Below are positions 34,390-46,700 of a stretch of 64,000 nucleotides of DNA, one piece after another. The stretch lies in NCBI RefSeq assembly GCF_963576545.1, contig NC_083638.1, forward strand, positions 4,306,659 through 4,370,658. The letters run 5' to 3'. Source of the stretch: Limanda limanda (taxonomy: Eukaryota > Chordata > Actinopteri > Pleuronectiformes > Pleuronectidae). Position 1 is the stretch's first letter; each line of letters opens with the position of its first letter. The notes under the pieces were generated by a model that was given only the letters and a program-made list of their open reading frames with translations, was not told where the DNA came from and did no database searches. Both the position numbers and the translations under genes were made by a program.

Positions 34390-35340
34390 CTCTCACTAGA
34401 AGATTGGACAAGGTCAAATGTACGAATATAAACAGTTGCAGCTGTAACAAAACCACTCCTATAGTGTTTTGTTTTACCCCTTGGGACTTTACCTTCGACC
34501 AGAGGGTAGAAGCTGATTTTTCCCCATGCAGAGGATGAGAGTCATCATTGGTAATGGAGCTGGCTATCCTCTGTAACTGTCTGGTGTACAGGGACTCTAG
34601 GCTTATCTGAGAGTCAGCAATCATTTCACAACCTGACTCAGTCTGTTTCTGTCCTTCAAAGACAAGTTACCAAACCATGACACCAAAGAAAATTATTAAA
34701 CAGACTCACTAAAATAGTGTCAGCATGGTTTTGTCAAATAATTTGAAAATAAGACATTTTCCTAAAGCACTACGAATGCTGGTGCCCCTTTTTGCACAAC
34801 GCTTCACTGTTTGCTTCAGAGTTCAATTTGGAGTCAATAATAGTCCCAAGCTATTTAAAAGGTTCCACATATTCCACCATTTGACCTTAGGGTTAGATAA
34901 ATGTGTCTTCGTGTGTGTGGGCAAGTTTTCTAAAATCAATGACCATATCCTTGGTTTTTGATATGTAAAGTTGGCGCAATGATTCCTTGCACCACTTAAC
35001 AAAGTGCTCGACAACAGGTCTATGGTTGCTCTCATTTGTCTGTAGCAGACTCACAATCACTAAGCCATCTGCGTTCTTTAAAATAATCCATCTTTAAAAT
35101 AACTGACACATATTTGTATAAAGGATCAAAAACAAAGGAGAGCGCACACACCCTTGTGGTGAGCCAGTGGAAGAGAAAACTTCAAATTTCTCTGACACTT
35201 TGCTGAGCGAATGTAGGTCAGTTTTACCTTGTTTTTCGAAAGGTTATCTTGCCACTTAAAACAGAGTTGATAATAGTGGTTGAAATTTTCCCCTACGAAT
35301 TGAGGCAGCACTTCAAGAAGCCGTTACGTCTTTAGAAGTC
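34390..35340 (-). pseudogene. CR1/Rex1-like LINE reverse transcriptase remnant
   Basis: Minus-strand frames spell reverse transcriptase in order: SSTGSPQGCV (near 35160), then NADGLVIVSLLQTNESN (the polymerase YADD site decayed to NADG, near 35070), KWCKESLRQLYISKTKDMVI (near 34990), LGTIIDSKL (near 34845), and a C-terminal LYTRQLQRIASSI-NDDSHPLH segment (near 34550). Stops and frame changes separate the pieces, so the copy is dead and 5'-truncated. The family is judged from motif wording to be in the CR1 group, perhaps Rex1/Babar. Confidence 0.75.
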
Positions 35341-35639
35341 GTCGCGGAAACCTTATGCACCATCAGTTGACGACAAAATGTTTGCAGAAGATGTCATTGC
35401 TGTTGAGATCTTCCATAAACCAATGCCATTGCTTTCAGTTACTAAAGTGACAAACCCAAAATATACAAATAACTTCTATTCTAATGCAGGTTATTCAAAT
35501 CAGCAGGTAAATGCTCAGGACAGGACTTCCTGCTTTCCCTCCGTACTATGACAATAATAGTAGAGCACAGATTTCTTTTTTAAAGGTTGTTTTAAAAAAA
35601 ATTGGGATTGGGCCGTAGACTGTAACTTGTTGTTTTGTT

Positions 35640-35855
35640 TTCATTGTCATAGAGTGGGATTTTTATACCAACACAGGAGCAAGGGTCCTCATCCACCGAC
35701 TGCCATGTTGCACTGCCATGTTTCTACAGGAGCCCAGAATGGACAAATCAACCAACCGAGAGCCTGTCAGTCTTTGTCTACATTACCTGAAGGATGTTTT
35801 CCTACACAGTTTGAAGGGGAAGGTGAAGTGAAGTGTTTGCCATTTGTATAAATAA
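35640..35855 (+). repeat. Degraded teleost dispersed repeat
   Basis: Contains ccatgtttctacaggagccc and agaatggacaaatcaaccaa, then cacagtttgaaggggaaggt. I recognise this wording from a common fish repeat whose consensus has tttctacagtagcccagaat. The middle part is eroded. Confidence 0.5.
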
Positions 35856-35867
35856 ATAAAGTTTTTT

Positions 35868-35935
35868 TTAAGCACATCAACACCAGCGTTGGCCCTTATC
35901 ATGAAAAGCTCTCTTGACAGCTTCATCTGTGTCAT
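35868..35935 (+). repeat. Inverted fragment of the orphan-gene duplication unit
   Basis: The plus strand here (cacatcaacaccagcgttgg, cccttatcatgaaaagctct) matches the reverse complement of 30205-30262 and 32720-32787, the conserved segment downstream of the two orphan genes. It is a short third copy in opposite orientation with no main coding frame attached. Confidence 0.7.
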
Positions 35936-35984
35936 TTACATGTTTGTAGTCTTTTTACATTTTAAATGTTTATGTCTGTGGTGG

Positions 35985-36182
35985 GTCAGAAACGTCATCA
36001 ACACCCCCGCTCGCTCACAGTGAACTCCTTCACAGGATCTCCTGCTGCTTTCTCTCATCAGCTCCATCTGCGGACTAGAGAAGCATGGCTGGAGAAACTC
36101 TGCAGATGGTCTGAAGGCCCTCACTTGGACATTTGCGTTCACACATTCAGCCCCTCCGCATCAGTGATTACAATCAAACTTT
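35985..36182 (+). repeat. Dispersed repeat family, copy 2
   Basis: Shares gatctcctgctg-ttc-ctcat-agctcc and ctca-t-ggacatt-gc blocks, in the same order, with the copy at 51955-52270. No coding capacity is apparent. Confidence 0.5.
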
Positions 36183-36628
36183 GCTGAAACTCATAGTGCA
36201 CACAGAAAATGTCAGTACATTTTGCAAATAATAATAATAATATTGTTTGGCTGCCATAAAATTGTATTTTAAAGCATTATTTTTTTTTCAGGTCTTGTAA
36301 TTCTAATGTTTTTGTACTCTGGTATTGCTACTTTTACCTGAGTATAGGATCTTAATATTTCTACAACTGCTGTGATTTATGGAACACCAAGGCTTATATA
36401 CAATGACAATGAAGAGTGTATATTGTAGTTTATTACCTAGAATTTTACATTAAAACATCTTTTATTTATATTGAAACTAACTTTCAAAATGGTATCTACA
36501 GCTGGATCAATTAAACTTTCTCTGAAAGTAGGTCAAACATGGGTCATCTTGTTCTTATCTCATCTTTCCAGCGACCCACAATTTGTGTTCTCTTTGCCTC
36601 ACTCCACTGGGACACCAGCTGACTTTGC
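36183..36628. other. Intergenic, no feature recognised
   Basis: AT-rich with an (ATA)n stretch near 36227-36244. No gene. Confidence 0.5.
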
Positions 36629-36642
36629 ACACACACACACAG

Positions 36643-36710
<68 letters not shown>

Positions 36711-36735
36711 ACACACACACGCACACACACACAGA
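36629..36735. repeat. (CA)n microsatellite with periodic GA interruptions
   Basis: About 105 bp of CA repeats interrupted by caga at irregular intervals. It is responsible for His/Thr and Val/Cys repetitive open frames on both strands. Confidence 0.95.
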
Positions 36736-37470
36736 CTGGACCATGTCCTCTGAGGTTGAAGCCAGCACAATGTCATTATCATCCATCGGATTGCCCATTC
36801 AGTCTTGCTGACATGCCTTTTGTGCTCAGTAATTCTTCTCATCGAAGCCCCCACAGACCCCCACCCTACCCCCTGTCCTGCCTCCCGTCTACTGTGGCCC
36901 ATCTGTAATCCCATCCCCCACCCTGCACCCCATATCCACCCCGTCTCGCCCTACACTTCTCCAAAACAAACCAGCTGTCTTAGCTGGTCGTGTCCCCGGG
37001 GTCTGGAACAGGTGCCGAGAGCGCCGCAGGGCCTCAGCATGTGACACATGGCTGCACGCTCCTTCAGCCCTCTCCTCCAACCTGCCAACACACCAGAGAG
37101 GGAGCTAGCTCGGCCTCCATCAGCTGTAGACTTGATTGTTACGACAGACATGGAGCTGTTGGTACAAAAACCCCACCTCATATAAAACATTCCCAGTGGC
37201 TCAAACCATCAATTCACATTAAATATAATAGTGATAGAGCTGGTTTAAAAAGCCTATTTTATAATTGCCTGATTTAACTAACAAAGATGTACTTTTTTAC
37301 AAGTTTTAAAAACAATATTTTAATGCAGACTATGAAAAAAGAACCTTGGCATTGCTTTAGCAGATAGAAAAATATACACTGCTCTGTCCCCGAAATAGAT
37401 AAAAGTAAAGGTGTCTGTCCGGCTGACCAGGGCAGCTGTATTTTTAGCACAAACTACACACAGTGCACTG
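36736..37470. other. Intergenic, no gene recognised
   Basis: A C-rich patch (36840-36960) generates Pro-rich frames on several strands at once. None has a domain or start context that supports a gene. Confidence 0.45.
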
Positions 37471-37472
37471 AG

Positions 37473-37489
37473 AGGGGGGGGGGGGGGGC
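37473..37489 (+). repeat. Poly(G) tract
   Basis: An uninterrupted or nearly uninterrupted run of about 17 G followed by cgg. The length may be affected by sequencing error. Confidence 0.85.
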
Positions 37490-38840
37490 GGCTGGACACA
37501 TGTCAGTGGGCCTGTGCACACATACCAAACTAGTAACCGCAGGTCAGTGCTACTATTCTTGTATAACTGTGAACTGTCAATGGAGGCACTGATTAAAGGT
37601 TTTGGTGTTAACAACAAAAAATGAAAAATTGCTTTAACTTGACACTACAATCATTCCTTTAATGCAGATTTTCCAATGTCATTTACAACCCTTTTGGGGC
37701 CCTATATGTAGGGTTATCTGCTTTGCCTTGTCTGGCCTGTTAGAGGAAACCTTTAATGTGTGACGCTACATAAAAAGCTTGATTTTTTTTGTAAATCGAC
37801 ACCACAAAAAGTGCACCAGTCCCCTTGTGCAGAACTTTTACAACTCTTTCACGCATGTGCAAATAAGGCAACCAAGTTTGGAAACTGCTCTTGGACGCAA
37901 TAAAGTCTTTTCTTTTGAAGCAGGAAGAACAAAGGCAGCTTCACACCCGGAACTGTCCAACGAGCACCGGCTCTGTGGTGAGCTCAGCTGTGCTATACAC
38001 TCTATTGTACATCTGGCACTTTGACTCCTTGACATTGTGTCTGTGGACTAGTGAGTCTGTGAGGGAGGGGGTGTACGTCTGCGTGTGTGTGTCTGTGTCT
38101 GTGTGTGTGTGTGTGTGTGTGACTATTGTTGTGGTTTCAGGGGCTGAGCCGAGCTGCAAACCAACCTGCCATCTTGTTGAGTGGGCGGAGGATGTTCGCA
38201 CCTCTTACAAGCTGAGGCAAGTCAGTTGCTCACATTGTGCGAATGTGCATGACTTCTATCAACCCTTCCTCTTATAGCAGCTCCTGAGCAATTCACCCGG
38301 AGACAAACAACCCAGCTGCAATTACTGCAAAGTTTTGTTTTGGAGATGCTGAATATAAGACCCCATAATTCTCTATGCAACACACACACACACACACAGG
38401 AATGTGTCCTGATGCAAAAGCAGTTAAATAACTTGTAAGTCAAATAATAAAAATGTGTGTATTCTCTTTGTTAAGAAGAAAAACCTCCACTTTACTAACC
38501 CGCGGAGGGAAATAAGGAAGTAAGAAAATCACGGCCCTCTCTATGATTACGTTGTGCAGATAAACTGAAACAGGTGGGTGATTTCATTTGAGCAGTTTCA
38601 AGACAAAGAATTTTTTTAAAAGAAGCTTGTGGAAAGTTTTTCAACAAGCATATCAATAGTCATATCTCATATATTGCTGCATCGTACCTAGTCTTGGTTC
38701 ACAAGTGAGCAGAATATAAACTTAAGGTCTTCAAACTAGATTTTGACTCTATATAATGTAGATGTGCATTGAAACATCTGCTGATGAAAGGGGTGTTTAT
38801 TACATACAGGCATTTTGTATGAAGTAAACCTTGGGGTACT
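37490..38840. other. Intergenic with a (TG)n microsatellite
   Basis: A (TG)n run with gtct interruptions occupies about 38082-38122 and a (CA)n run about 38381-38398. No gene is seen. Confidence 0.55.
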
Positions 38841-38974
38841 AAAGGATCCTGGGGGTCTGGGGGTCTGGGGGCCTGGTTCTGTGGCCCCCCTCTGTGGTTC
38901 AGCCGGGTCTGTTCCTAAATTGATGAAGACACAAAAAGCAAAAGAGAAAGTGGGACTCGGTGTCACTGAACTAT

Positions 38975-39127
38975 GGAGGACCATACATGACATAAGTATA
39001 AATAAATAAATAAATGTGGAAGACATTTATTTAGACATTTCTGTTGTTATTAACGTATTTATTTATTTATTTCTGTATTTATTTCTGTATTTATTTATTA
39101 TACGTATGTCATGTATGGTCCTCCACA
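38975..39127. mobile_element. Short inverted-repeat element with AAAT/TTAT core
   Basis: ggaggaccatacatgacata at 38975 is repeated inverted as tgtcatgtatggtcctcc ending near 39125. The interior is (aaat)n on the left and (attt)n on the right, giving a fold-back of about 150 bp. The same wording is familiar from a fish MITE. Confidence 0.6.
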
Positions 39128-39575
39128 CTGGCCTGGCTCGGCCTGGCCTGGCCTGGCTCGGCTCGGCTGCGCTGTGCAGTCTGCACACACTCGGCTGCAG
39201 CTCCTGCATTAGCATCTGCTGCAGACTTCAGTCGGAGGAGGAGGACTCATCACCGCGGATGAACATCACCAAAAACTTTGCTGATCAGACGTGTGGAGGG
39301 GGGGGCGGTCCGTGCACGACAAGTGGTGAAACGCAATAGAGCATAGATATATATGCAATAGAGTGCTTCCACTTCCTGATTTGAACCGCGAGGTAACGAC
39401 GCGCTGTGGCCGGGACTCGACAAAAAGAAGCTCCGACCCGAGGACTGTGCACCGGGGGGACTAGCTTTCCTCGCGGAGGGACACAGAGTCACACCGCGCA
39501 GCAGACTACCAGGGGGCTGGCTCACTCGCCTCAGACCCGTCGGAGAGCGCTCTAGCTGGGGGTGAGAACTCCGGG

Positions 39576-39599
39576 ATGCGCCCTCTCGGTGTCCGTTGA
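39576..39599 (+). other. Candidate upstream open reading frame of smad3
   Basis: An ATG followed by six codons (MRPLGVR) and TGA, ending 172 bases before the smad3 start. It matters only if the transcript starts upstream of it, which is likely but unproven. It could lower translation of the main frame. Confidence 0.35.
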
Positions 39600-39612
39600 A
39601 AAACAAGTGTGA

Positions 39613-39975
<363 letters not shown>

Positions 39976-39994
39976 TAAGAGCAGGAGGGAGCGG

Positions 39995-40735
39995 GAGGGG
40001 CCAGGAGGAGACCCCCGGGAGACCCCCGGAGTCCCGGTAGACCCCCTGGAGCCCCCGGTAGACCCCCTGGAGTTCCGGTGGAGCCCCGTGGAGCTCCGGT
40101 GGACTCCGGTGGAGTTCTGGTGGAGCTCCGTGTGGTCCACCGGAGACCCCCGGAGCCCGTGGAGCCCCGGGAGTCCCCCGGTAGACCCCCTGGAGCCCCC
40201 GGAGACCACCGGAGCCCCGGGAGACCACTGGAGCCCCCGGTAGACCCCCTGGAGCCCCGGGTGACCACTGGAGCCCCGTGGAGTTCCGGTGGAGCTCCGT
40301 GTGGCCCACCGGAGACCCCCGGTGTACCCCCTGGAGTCCCCGGAGCCCGGTGGAGTTCCGGTTGAGTTCTGTGTGGCCCACCGGAGACCCCCCGGAGCCC
40401 CGGGAGACCACCGGAGCCCCGTGGATCCCGGTGGACCCCGGTGGAGCTCCGTGTGGCCCACTGGAGACCCCCGGAGCACCCGGAGTCCCCCGAGCCCAAT
40501 GGAGTTCCGGTGGAGCTCCGTGTGGCCCCGTGGAGACCCCCGGTAGATCCCCTGGAGCCCCGGGAGACCACCGGAGCCCGGTGGAGTTCCGGTGGAGCTC
40601 CGTGTGGCCCACCGGAGACCCCCGGTGTCCCCCGGAGCCCCGTGTGGCCCACCGGTGTCCCGTGGAGCTCCGGTGGACCCCGTGGAGCCCCCCGGTGCTC
40701 CCCGGTGCTCCCTGGAGCCCCCCGGAGCTTCGACC
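39995..40735. repeat. GC-rich minisatellite at start of smad3 intron 1
   Basis: About 740 bp built from short variants of gg(a/t)g-cccc-gg, gagaccccc and gtggagttccggtggagctc. A longer block containing gctccgtgtggcccaccgga recurs roughly every 70-85 bp between about 40290 and 40600, with one wider gap before it, so there is a higher-order period. It starts within about 20-40 bp of the exon 1 donor. The repeat makes all frames long and open on both strands (up to 375 codons on minus), with Gly/Pro/Ser periodicity. These are not genes. Confidence 0.9.
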
Positions 40736-43700
40736 TGGACCCGTCCGCCTCCATTGAACCATCAATAACACACTTGTTACGGGGATATACACTCGTCCCC
40801 GGTGCTGTTTCCTCACTGTGGCATCCTCCCTCCACTCTCACCTCCAAGTGCCCCCCCCACCACCACCACCCGGTAGCATGGTGCCGGAGCAGCAGCTTAC
40901 CGAGCTAACGCTGGGTCCCGGGAGAAGCTAGCACCCCCTTCCCGAGCTGCTGTCACATCCCTTAACCCGAACCCTGACCCTGACCCGGGTCAAGTGTGTC
41001 TGGGGGGGAAACGCGACCCACGTCCCGGGATCGACCCTGAAGTTGTGTGTTGTTTTGTGTTGTTGTTGCTGAGCTGCAGCAGCACGAATGGAGAGTTATA
41101 TAACTTGGCCTTAATCTAGGACAGTGTGTAGCTCGGCTGTGGTGCGTAGGCGACTCGTCTGTGGCTCTGGGTTCTGGGTCATCTGCTGTCGGTGCCTCCA
41201 TGAGGGTTCCTGCACACTCTGCACAGTTATAAAGCCATGCATTACAAGATATTAAAGGGAGAGTTCACCCCAAAACAGGAAAATTCACTCATTAGCTACT
41301 CACTAGGGATGGGGGGGGGGGGAAATCGATTCAGTTACAAATCGTGATTCTTGAGAATGACGATGTAAATCGCCATGCTGCCTCCCAAATCGATTTCTAA
41401 AAAAATATTTTTTAAACATATTTATTGGTTTATACCGGGGGGATATATGGGGGGAGCAACATCACCCCATTGCATGTTGACCAGCTCTTGTTTTTGCACA
41501 AGAATCTAAACATACCCAAGAAACACTAGCTTTACATCGGCTACATGCAAACAAGAATAGCCTACTTTTTGTTTATTTCAAAGTTTATATTTTAAGTAAA
41601 CTTTTATTCATTCTATTTAATTTACCTTTTATTTATTGTTTAAAAGTAGCCTAAGTGGCATACATTTCTTAATCTGTCAGTTTGTGTGCAGTTGACAGGG
41701 GCTATAAAGTATGCTAAAGTGTTGAGTAGATAATGAGTGAATTGTCATTTTTGGGTGGGTTATGGTGGACTTAAATACGAGGTATAAAATGTGTTATCAT
41801 AGAGAGATGCAATTAGTAATAGTTATACTTGTTTGACAGTGAGTTGTGCTGCAGGAGGCTGTTCAATCCATTTGTTTAGTTTCAGTCAGAAACAGACCTG
41901 CAGCCAAAAGGCTCATCAGCTCCTCAGCTCTCAAACAATGGATTTAAGCCACATCATCAGACGTCTTTTAGAATTGAAAGTCCTACGTTTTGCTTGATGG
42001 ACTCTTCAGAAGCCCTGCGATTCTTAGCTTCAGGAATAAGTTTTCAGGCACTTTCTTTCCCTAATAACAGGCTGTGACAGGTATGAGTCTGAGAGGGGCT
42101 GTGTCGGTCAGAAGTCTTGAAGTTTTATTGATCTCACTTTCTAAAATGTGTGCATATCATGTTAATATATGAGTTATTACTATATAGAATAGTAGTAGAA
42201 ATTTAAGTTTTTTCTTATCACCGCACCCTCCATGCTTAAACAACATTACTCAATTAATTTAGTACTTTTTAACTTGGTACATTTCATCCACCCCATGAAT
42301 TAGACATAAATAAGTTTGATGACTTTTAATTCAACTTTTTATACATTTTTCTAGTTAAACTGACACTTTGACTTTGATTTTGACACTAACACTTGCTGAT
42401 TCCAGCTTTTCAAATATATATTTTTTATTCTCTTGTGTCATATGTGATATTAAACTGAATATTTAGGTTTTTTTTGGGGTCAAATTAAACAAAAGATCTG
42501 AATGCACCACATTGATCTGTAGAAAATCATCAAAACCCAGAAGTTAAAAGGGGAAAAACAGCCAAAGTTATCAAGATCTTAATCGATAATAAAAAACAAA
42601 CACTTGCTGCAGCTTTAAATTAGTGTAGTGGACCTCTTACTGTAGTTCAAAAGAATTCAACCACCCCACAATTTACAGCCTCTAAAATGACAGCGAACTA
42701 AAACTGAACAGTTATGAAGTCGGGTTTCTTTCAGGTCATCAAAAGTATAACTTACAGAGAGAGCATGTTCACAGCTATTTTTAAGCCTCTTCTATTTCCG
42801 CTTGTTGTAGTAACAAATATAGGCCTGAAACGTTAGCGTGTGCCCACAGAATCTCCCTTGCCCGTGTGGGTAATGTGGATTTAACAGCACACAGTGTGTC
42901 AGATGTAAAACTGAACCCCACGCAGGCCACTCCCACATTCTTGATTGCCACAACTGTGCATATCTCAGCTTGCACAGACCTGGGCTTGCATTCAGAGTTA
43001 AGCCTACCCGGAAAGTTAGATAATGTCCGTCATGATCCGGGTTTCATATTTCCCACCGCTAATGCAGAGGGGAAGAGGCAGAGTGTATTAAGATGACCCC
43101 AGATCCGAGCTGGCTGTCAGTGCGGGCTAACACTGTCCCTGGAGAGCGGCTGTTTCTATTAATTCCCCTGTGTTCTGGCTCGCTGACAGCAGCTGCCTGC
43201 GTGTTCGGGCCTGTCCATGGGGAGGTCAGCTCCTATCTCTCTGACACATGAACTTCCTGATGAGGCTCATTGGATGACGGCCTGCTGTGAGGCTGAGGCC
43301 TGAAGGAGGCACACACTGGGCACTGCTCGAGTCAGGAGCTGCATCCAGGGGTGGAAAAGCATATCGTGTATCTCGCGGTGTCAATTTATGGCAGGAAACA
43401 GGTGGTTTAGTCATCGCGGCTGATTCAGATATCATATCTTAGACAGAGAAATACCAGAAGCTCATTTCGAAATCTCAAGGCCAATGTTTTTCTAGGTTTG
43501 TCAAACAAAGTTAATGAAGTTTATAGTTTCGAGACCAAAGCCACTCCTTCCTGGGACTTTGACGTCTTTATTGCATCTAAGAGGAAAACAGTGACGTGGG
43601 TTTTGGGTTAGCCAGCTGATTTAAAAGGGGTTTGTTGTACTTGATTTTAAAACATTAACATTTTAAAAACAACACGTCAATCTGGGGTTAGAAGCCATGT

Positions 43701-46700
43701 TATCGCAACATGGTGAATTTGGTCTGGACATTTATATTTGGGTGCGGGTTGTGAGTGGATGGATGATGTGGGCGCTGGAGCAGCTTGTGCAATGTGTATG
43801 TTCCAATGTGATCACACTGGAGATAAAGCCCACAAGCCGGGAAAACACATGAGTCACAGTCACTCAGATTTATATTCCCATTTTAGGCTGAAAACAAACA
43901 ATGTTGATCGGGTCCAGCCTATCACTTGAGCAGGCCGACTGCTTCTCTTGCCTCTAGGCCACTGTGGCTCCGACAATGAGCTGTTTTTACTTTTCTAAAG
44001 AGCAGTAAAAAGAGTGAATGCTGAGGCTTCAGGTTCGACTTCAAGCCTTAGTCACTCAACAACGTGAGCAGTTGTGGTATTGACCTACCTTCCGTCGGTC
44101 TCTCTTTCTCCATGTTCCTCTCTTTAAAATCCTCTCACTCCTTTGACTGTAAACGTGGGTTAGTCACCAACATTGATGTGTAAAGTGCGTCAAACCCTGG
44201 AAGTTTACAATTTACCATTGTGTATGCTTGGGTGTGTGTGAAGTGTAGTAGCCTGCGTGGTTTGAATGTGACAGGATGACTAACAAATGTCTTTATTTGA
44301 GTTGCTTAAGACTTATGCATTCTTATGCACTTTAAACAGAAGCCAAGCCTGTCTCTGTTGAACCCGTGGGTTGCCAACTCGAGTATATAGGTGTGTGTGT
44401 GTATGTGTGTCTGTGTGTACATTGCGTGTGCAGCCTCTGCTGTTTGCTTACAGTCATTGGGTTAAACCTGTCCACTAACATCTCTTGTGTGTTGAAGTAA
44501 GTGTTTTTTTTTTTTTGCCATGGTATCGCATTGAGTATCGTGGAAATTTCATGCTGTCAATATCGACTACAAAATGTTTAGTATTGTGACATTGACTGAC
44601 TGACATCTTTACGGCTGAAAGTCAACGTTAGTTTCATTTACCAATAGCCTTAACTGTTTCCTCACTGAAACCAACACGATGAAGGTTCCCCAAACATCAG
44701 GAAGTGGTTCTTTCAACCTTAAACCACAATGATAGCTCAATAATAACCATTAAACCATGACCTTTATTGAACCGATGCATTTTTGTAACTAAACTTCCTC
44801 AAAGCTAAACATAGCCAGCTCAGGACATGGGGATTTTTAAGGCCCTAACATTTCACACGCCATCCAGCTGATGAGGGTGTCAGCAGAAAAACTTTTAGGA
44901 CTTTCTTTTTTAGTTTAGAAGAGGTGTTTACTATTGATCAAGCATTTACCCAACGTCCTAATGCAAGATCTGAACAGTTTTTATTTGCAATCTACACATG
45001 GTGCAACTTTGGCATATTACAAGTTTCTAAATTTGTCATTTGCTCAACATACAATATTACGTATTTTTCTTGATTTGACTGCACTGATAATACGCTGCTT
45101 TTACTTTGATATATGTGGTCAAGGCTACTAAGTGTTAGTTCTTATTCTAGTAAACGCTGACACTGTAGCTTTGTGTTATTGCAAACATGCAAAAATATTT
45201 TTTTTCATGACAAAAGTACCCTAACCAAGGATCATGCTTACTATAATTTTGGCAGACAAATGCAGTGGTTCCGTTTAGTAAATTCTATTACTTTACCGTG
45301 GAGGTCACATTAAAGTAAATGGCAGATGAGAGACTTCAGCTTAACTGCTTGATGATGATAATAATCTGATTTACCTGCCTGATAAACTCAGTCTCTCAGT
45401 CAGTAACTTTTATTGCAAGGATTCTGTTTTCCTGTTTGTAAGGACTACAGACTTTTTAGAGGACTACATAAATGGAAGTCAAACAGAAGTATAAACTCAT
45501 TCGTGTTACATGTTTCTGTAGAAGTTGGAGAGTTGAAGAAAGAGCAGTAAATTAATTCTAGGAATCCAATGGCAGTTAAGTGTGGGAACACTTGTGATTT
45601 ATTAGGAGGAATTATCCAAGGTGTGTGTCTGCGTGTGTGTGTGTGTGTTGTGTCTTTTCACAGAGCCTGAGGGAGAGGATTCCTCACATCAACCTATCCT
45701 TATGTACTATGGGTTTGGACCAGTGCTGAGAAGTGTTTTTGTCTTGTCTACACACATCCCTCCTGGCAGCAAGACGGCTGTCTGATTCACACTGATGCGT
45801 GTCCGGGCAGGAGGCATGAGGGAGAGAAAGCATCCCAAGCTCAGGAAAGAAAAAAAGAGATGAAACAAGACATATAATTATATTCATAAGATTGAAAAGA
45901 ACTTTATCTGTGACAAATAGTATAGAGGGAGATAGGGAGGAAGAATTCAGAGGAGGAAAGAGATACCATCACAGCCCGTTTCATATAGGTGTTTTTATGC
46001 ATGACAGTTCTTAACATCTTATAACATTCATGGGGGACTTATATAATGACCTAAGAGGATTTCTTAGTTTTTTTCATGGTCTTCGATTGATTAAGTCAGC
46101 CCCTGAAGATCAAGTCAAGACCACAGCTTCAGAGTTATGTGGAGTTGATGGTGATCGAAAACGGCACAAAATATGACTGACAGAGCTTAAAGTCAAAACC
46201 AATGGATTTACTTTATAGTAATCCTATGATTATTGAAATTTGTGCTAACTGTTTCACACCAAAGCATAAGCTCTGTCAGACCTGGTTTGATAAAACCGGC
46301 ATCAAAAGCTCAAAACCTTCAACCTCGAGGCTGGAAAACAAACAACTGATTCTGTCGCACTGTAGAGAATCAGAATCTTGTTTGTCAAAGCCTTATTTAG
46401 TAAGTCATCGATGGAAATGCTTGGATTTAAATCAAAATCAACAAATTTTAGGCCTACATTTTTCGGCGAAATTCTTGTGTGCATGCTTGGGTTAATACCA
46501 AGTTCAGACGATGCAACACCAACGATTGCTGTGAAGCTCACACGTCACAACTTGCTGTCTTGTGATCAGGAGTCTAGCAGTTGCTTCGAGTTTATACGTT
46601 TAAATATTTCACCAGTAGGAACCTCAAACTATTCCTCTTCTGAGTTTCCGCCTCTTTATAATGCCTTCCCCCAGTCCTGCACTATAATCCGCTGTAGTTG

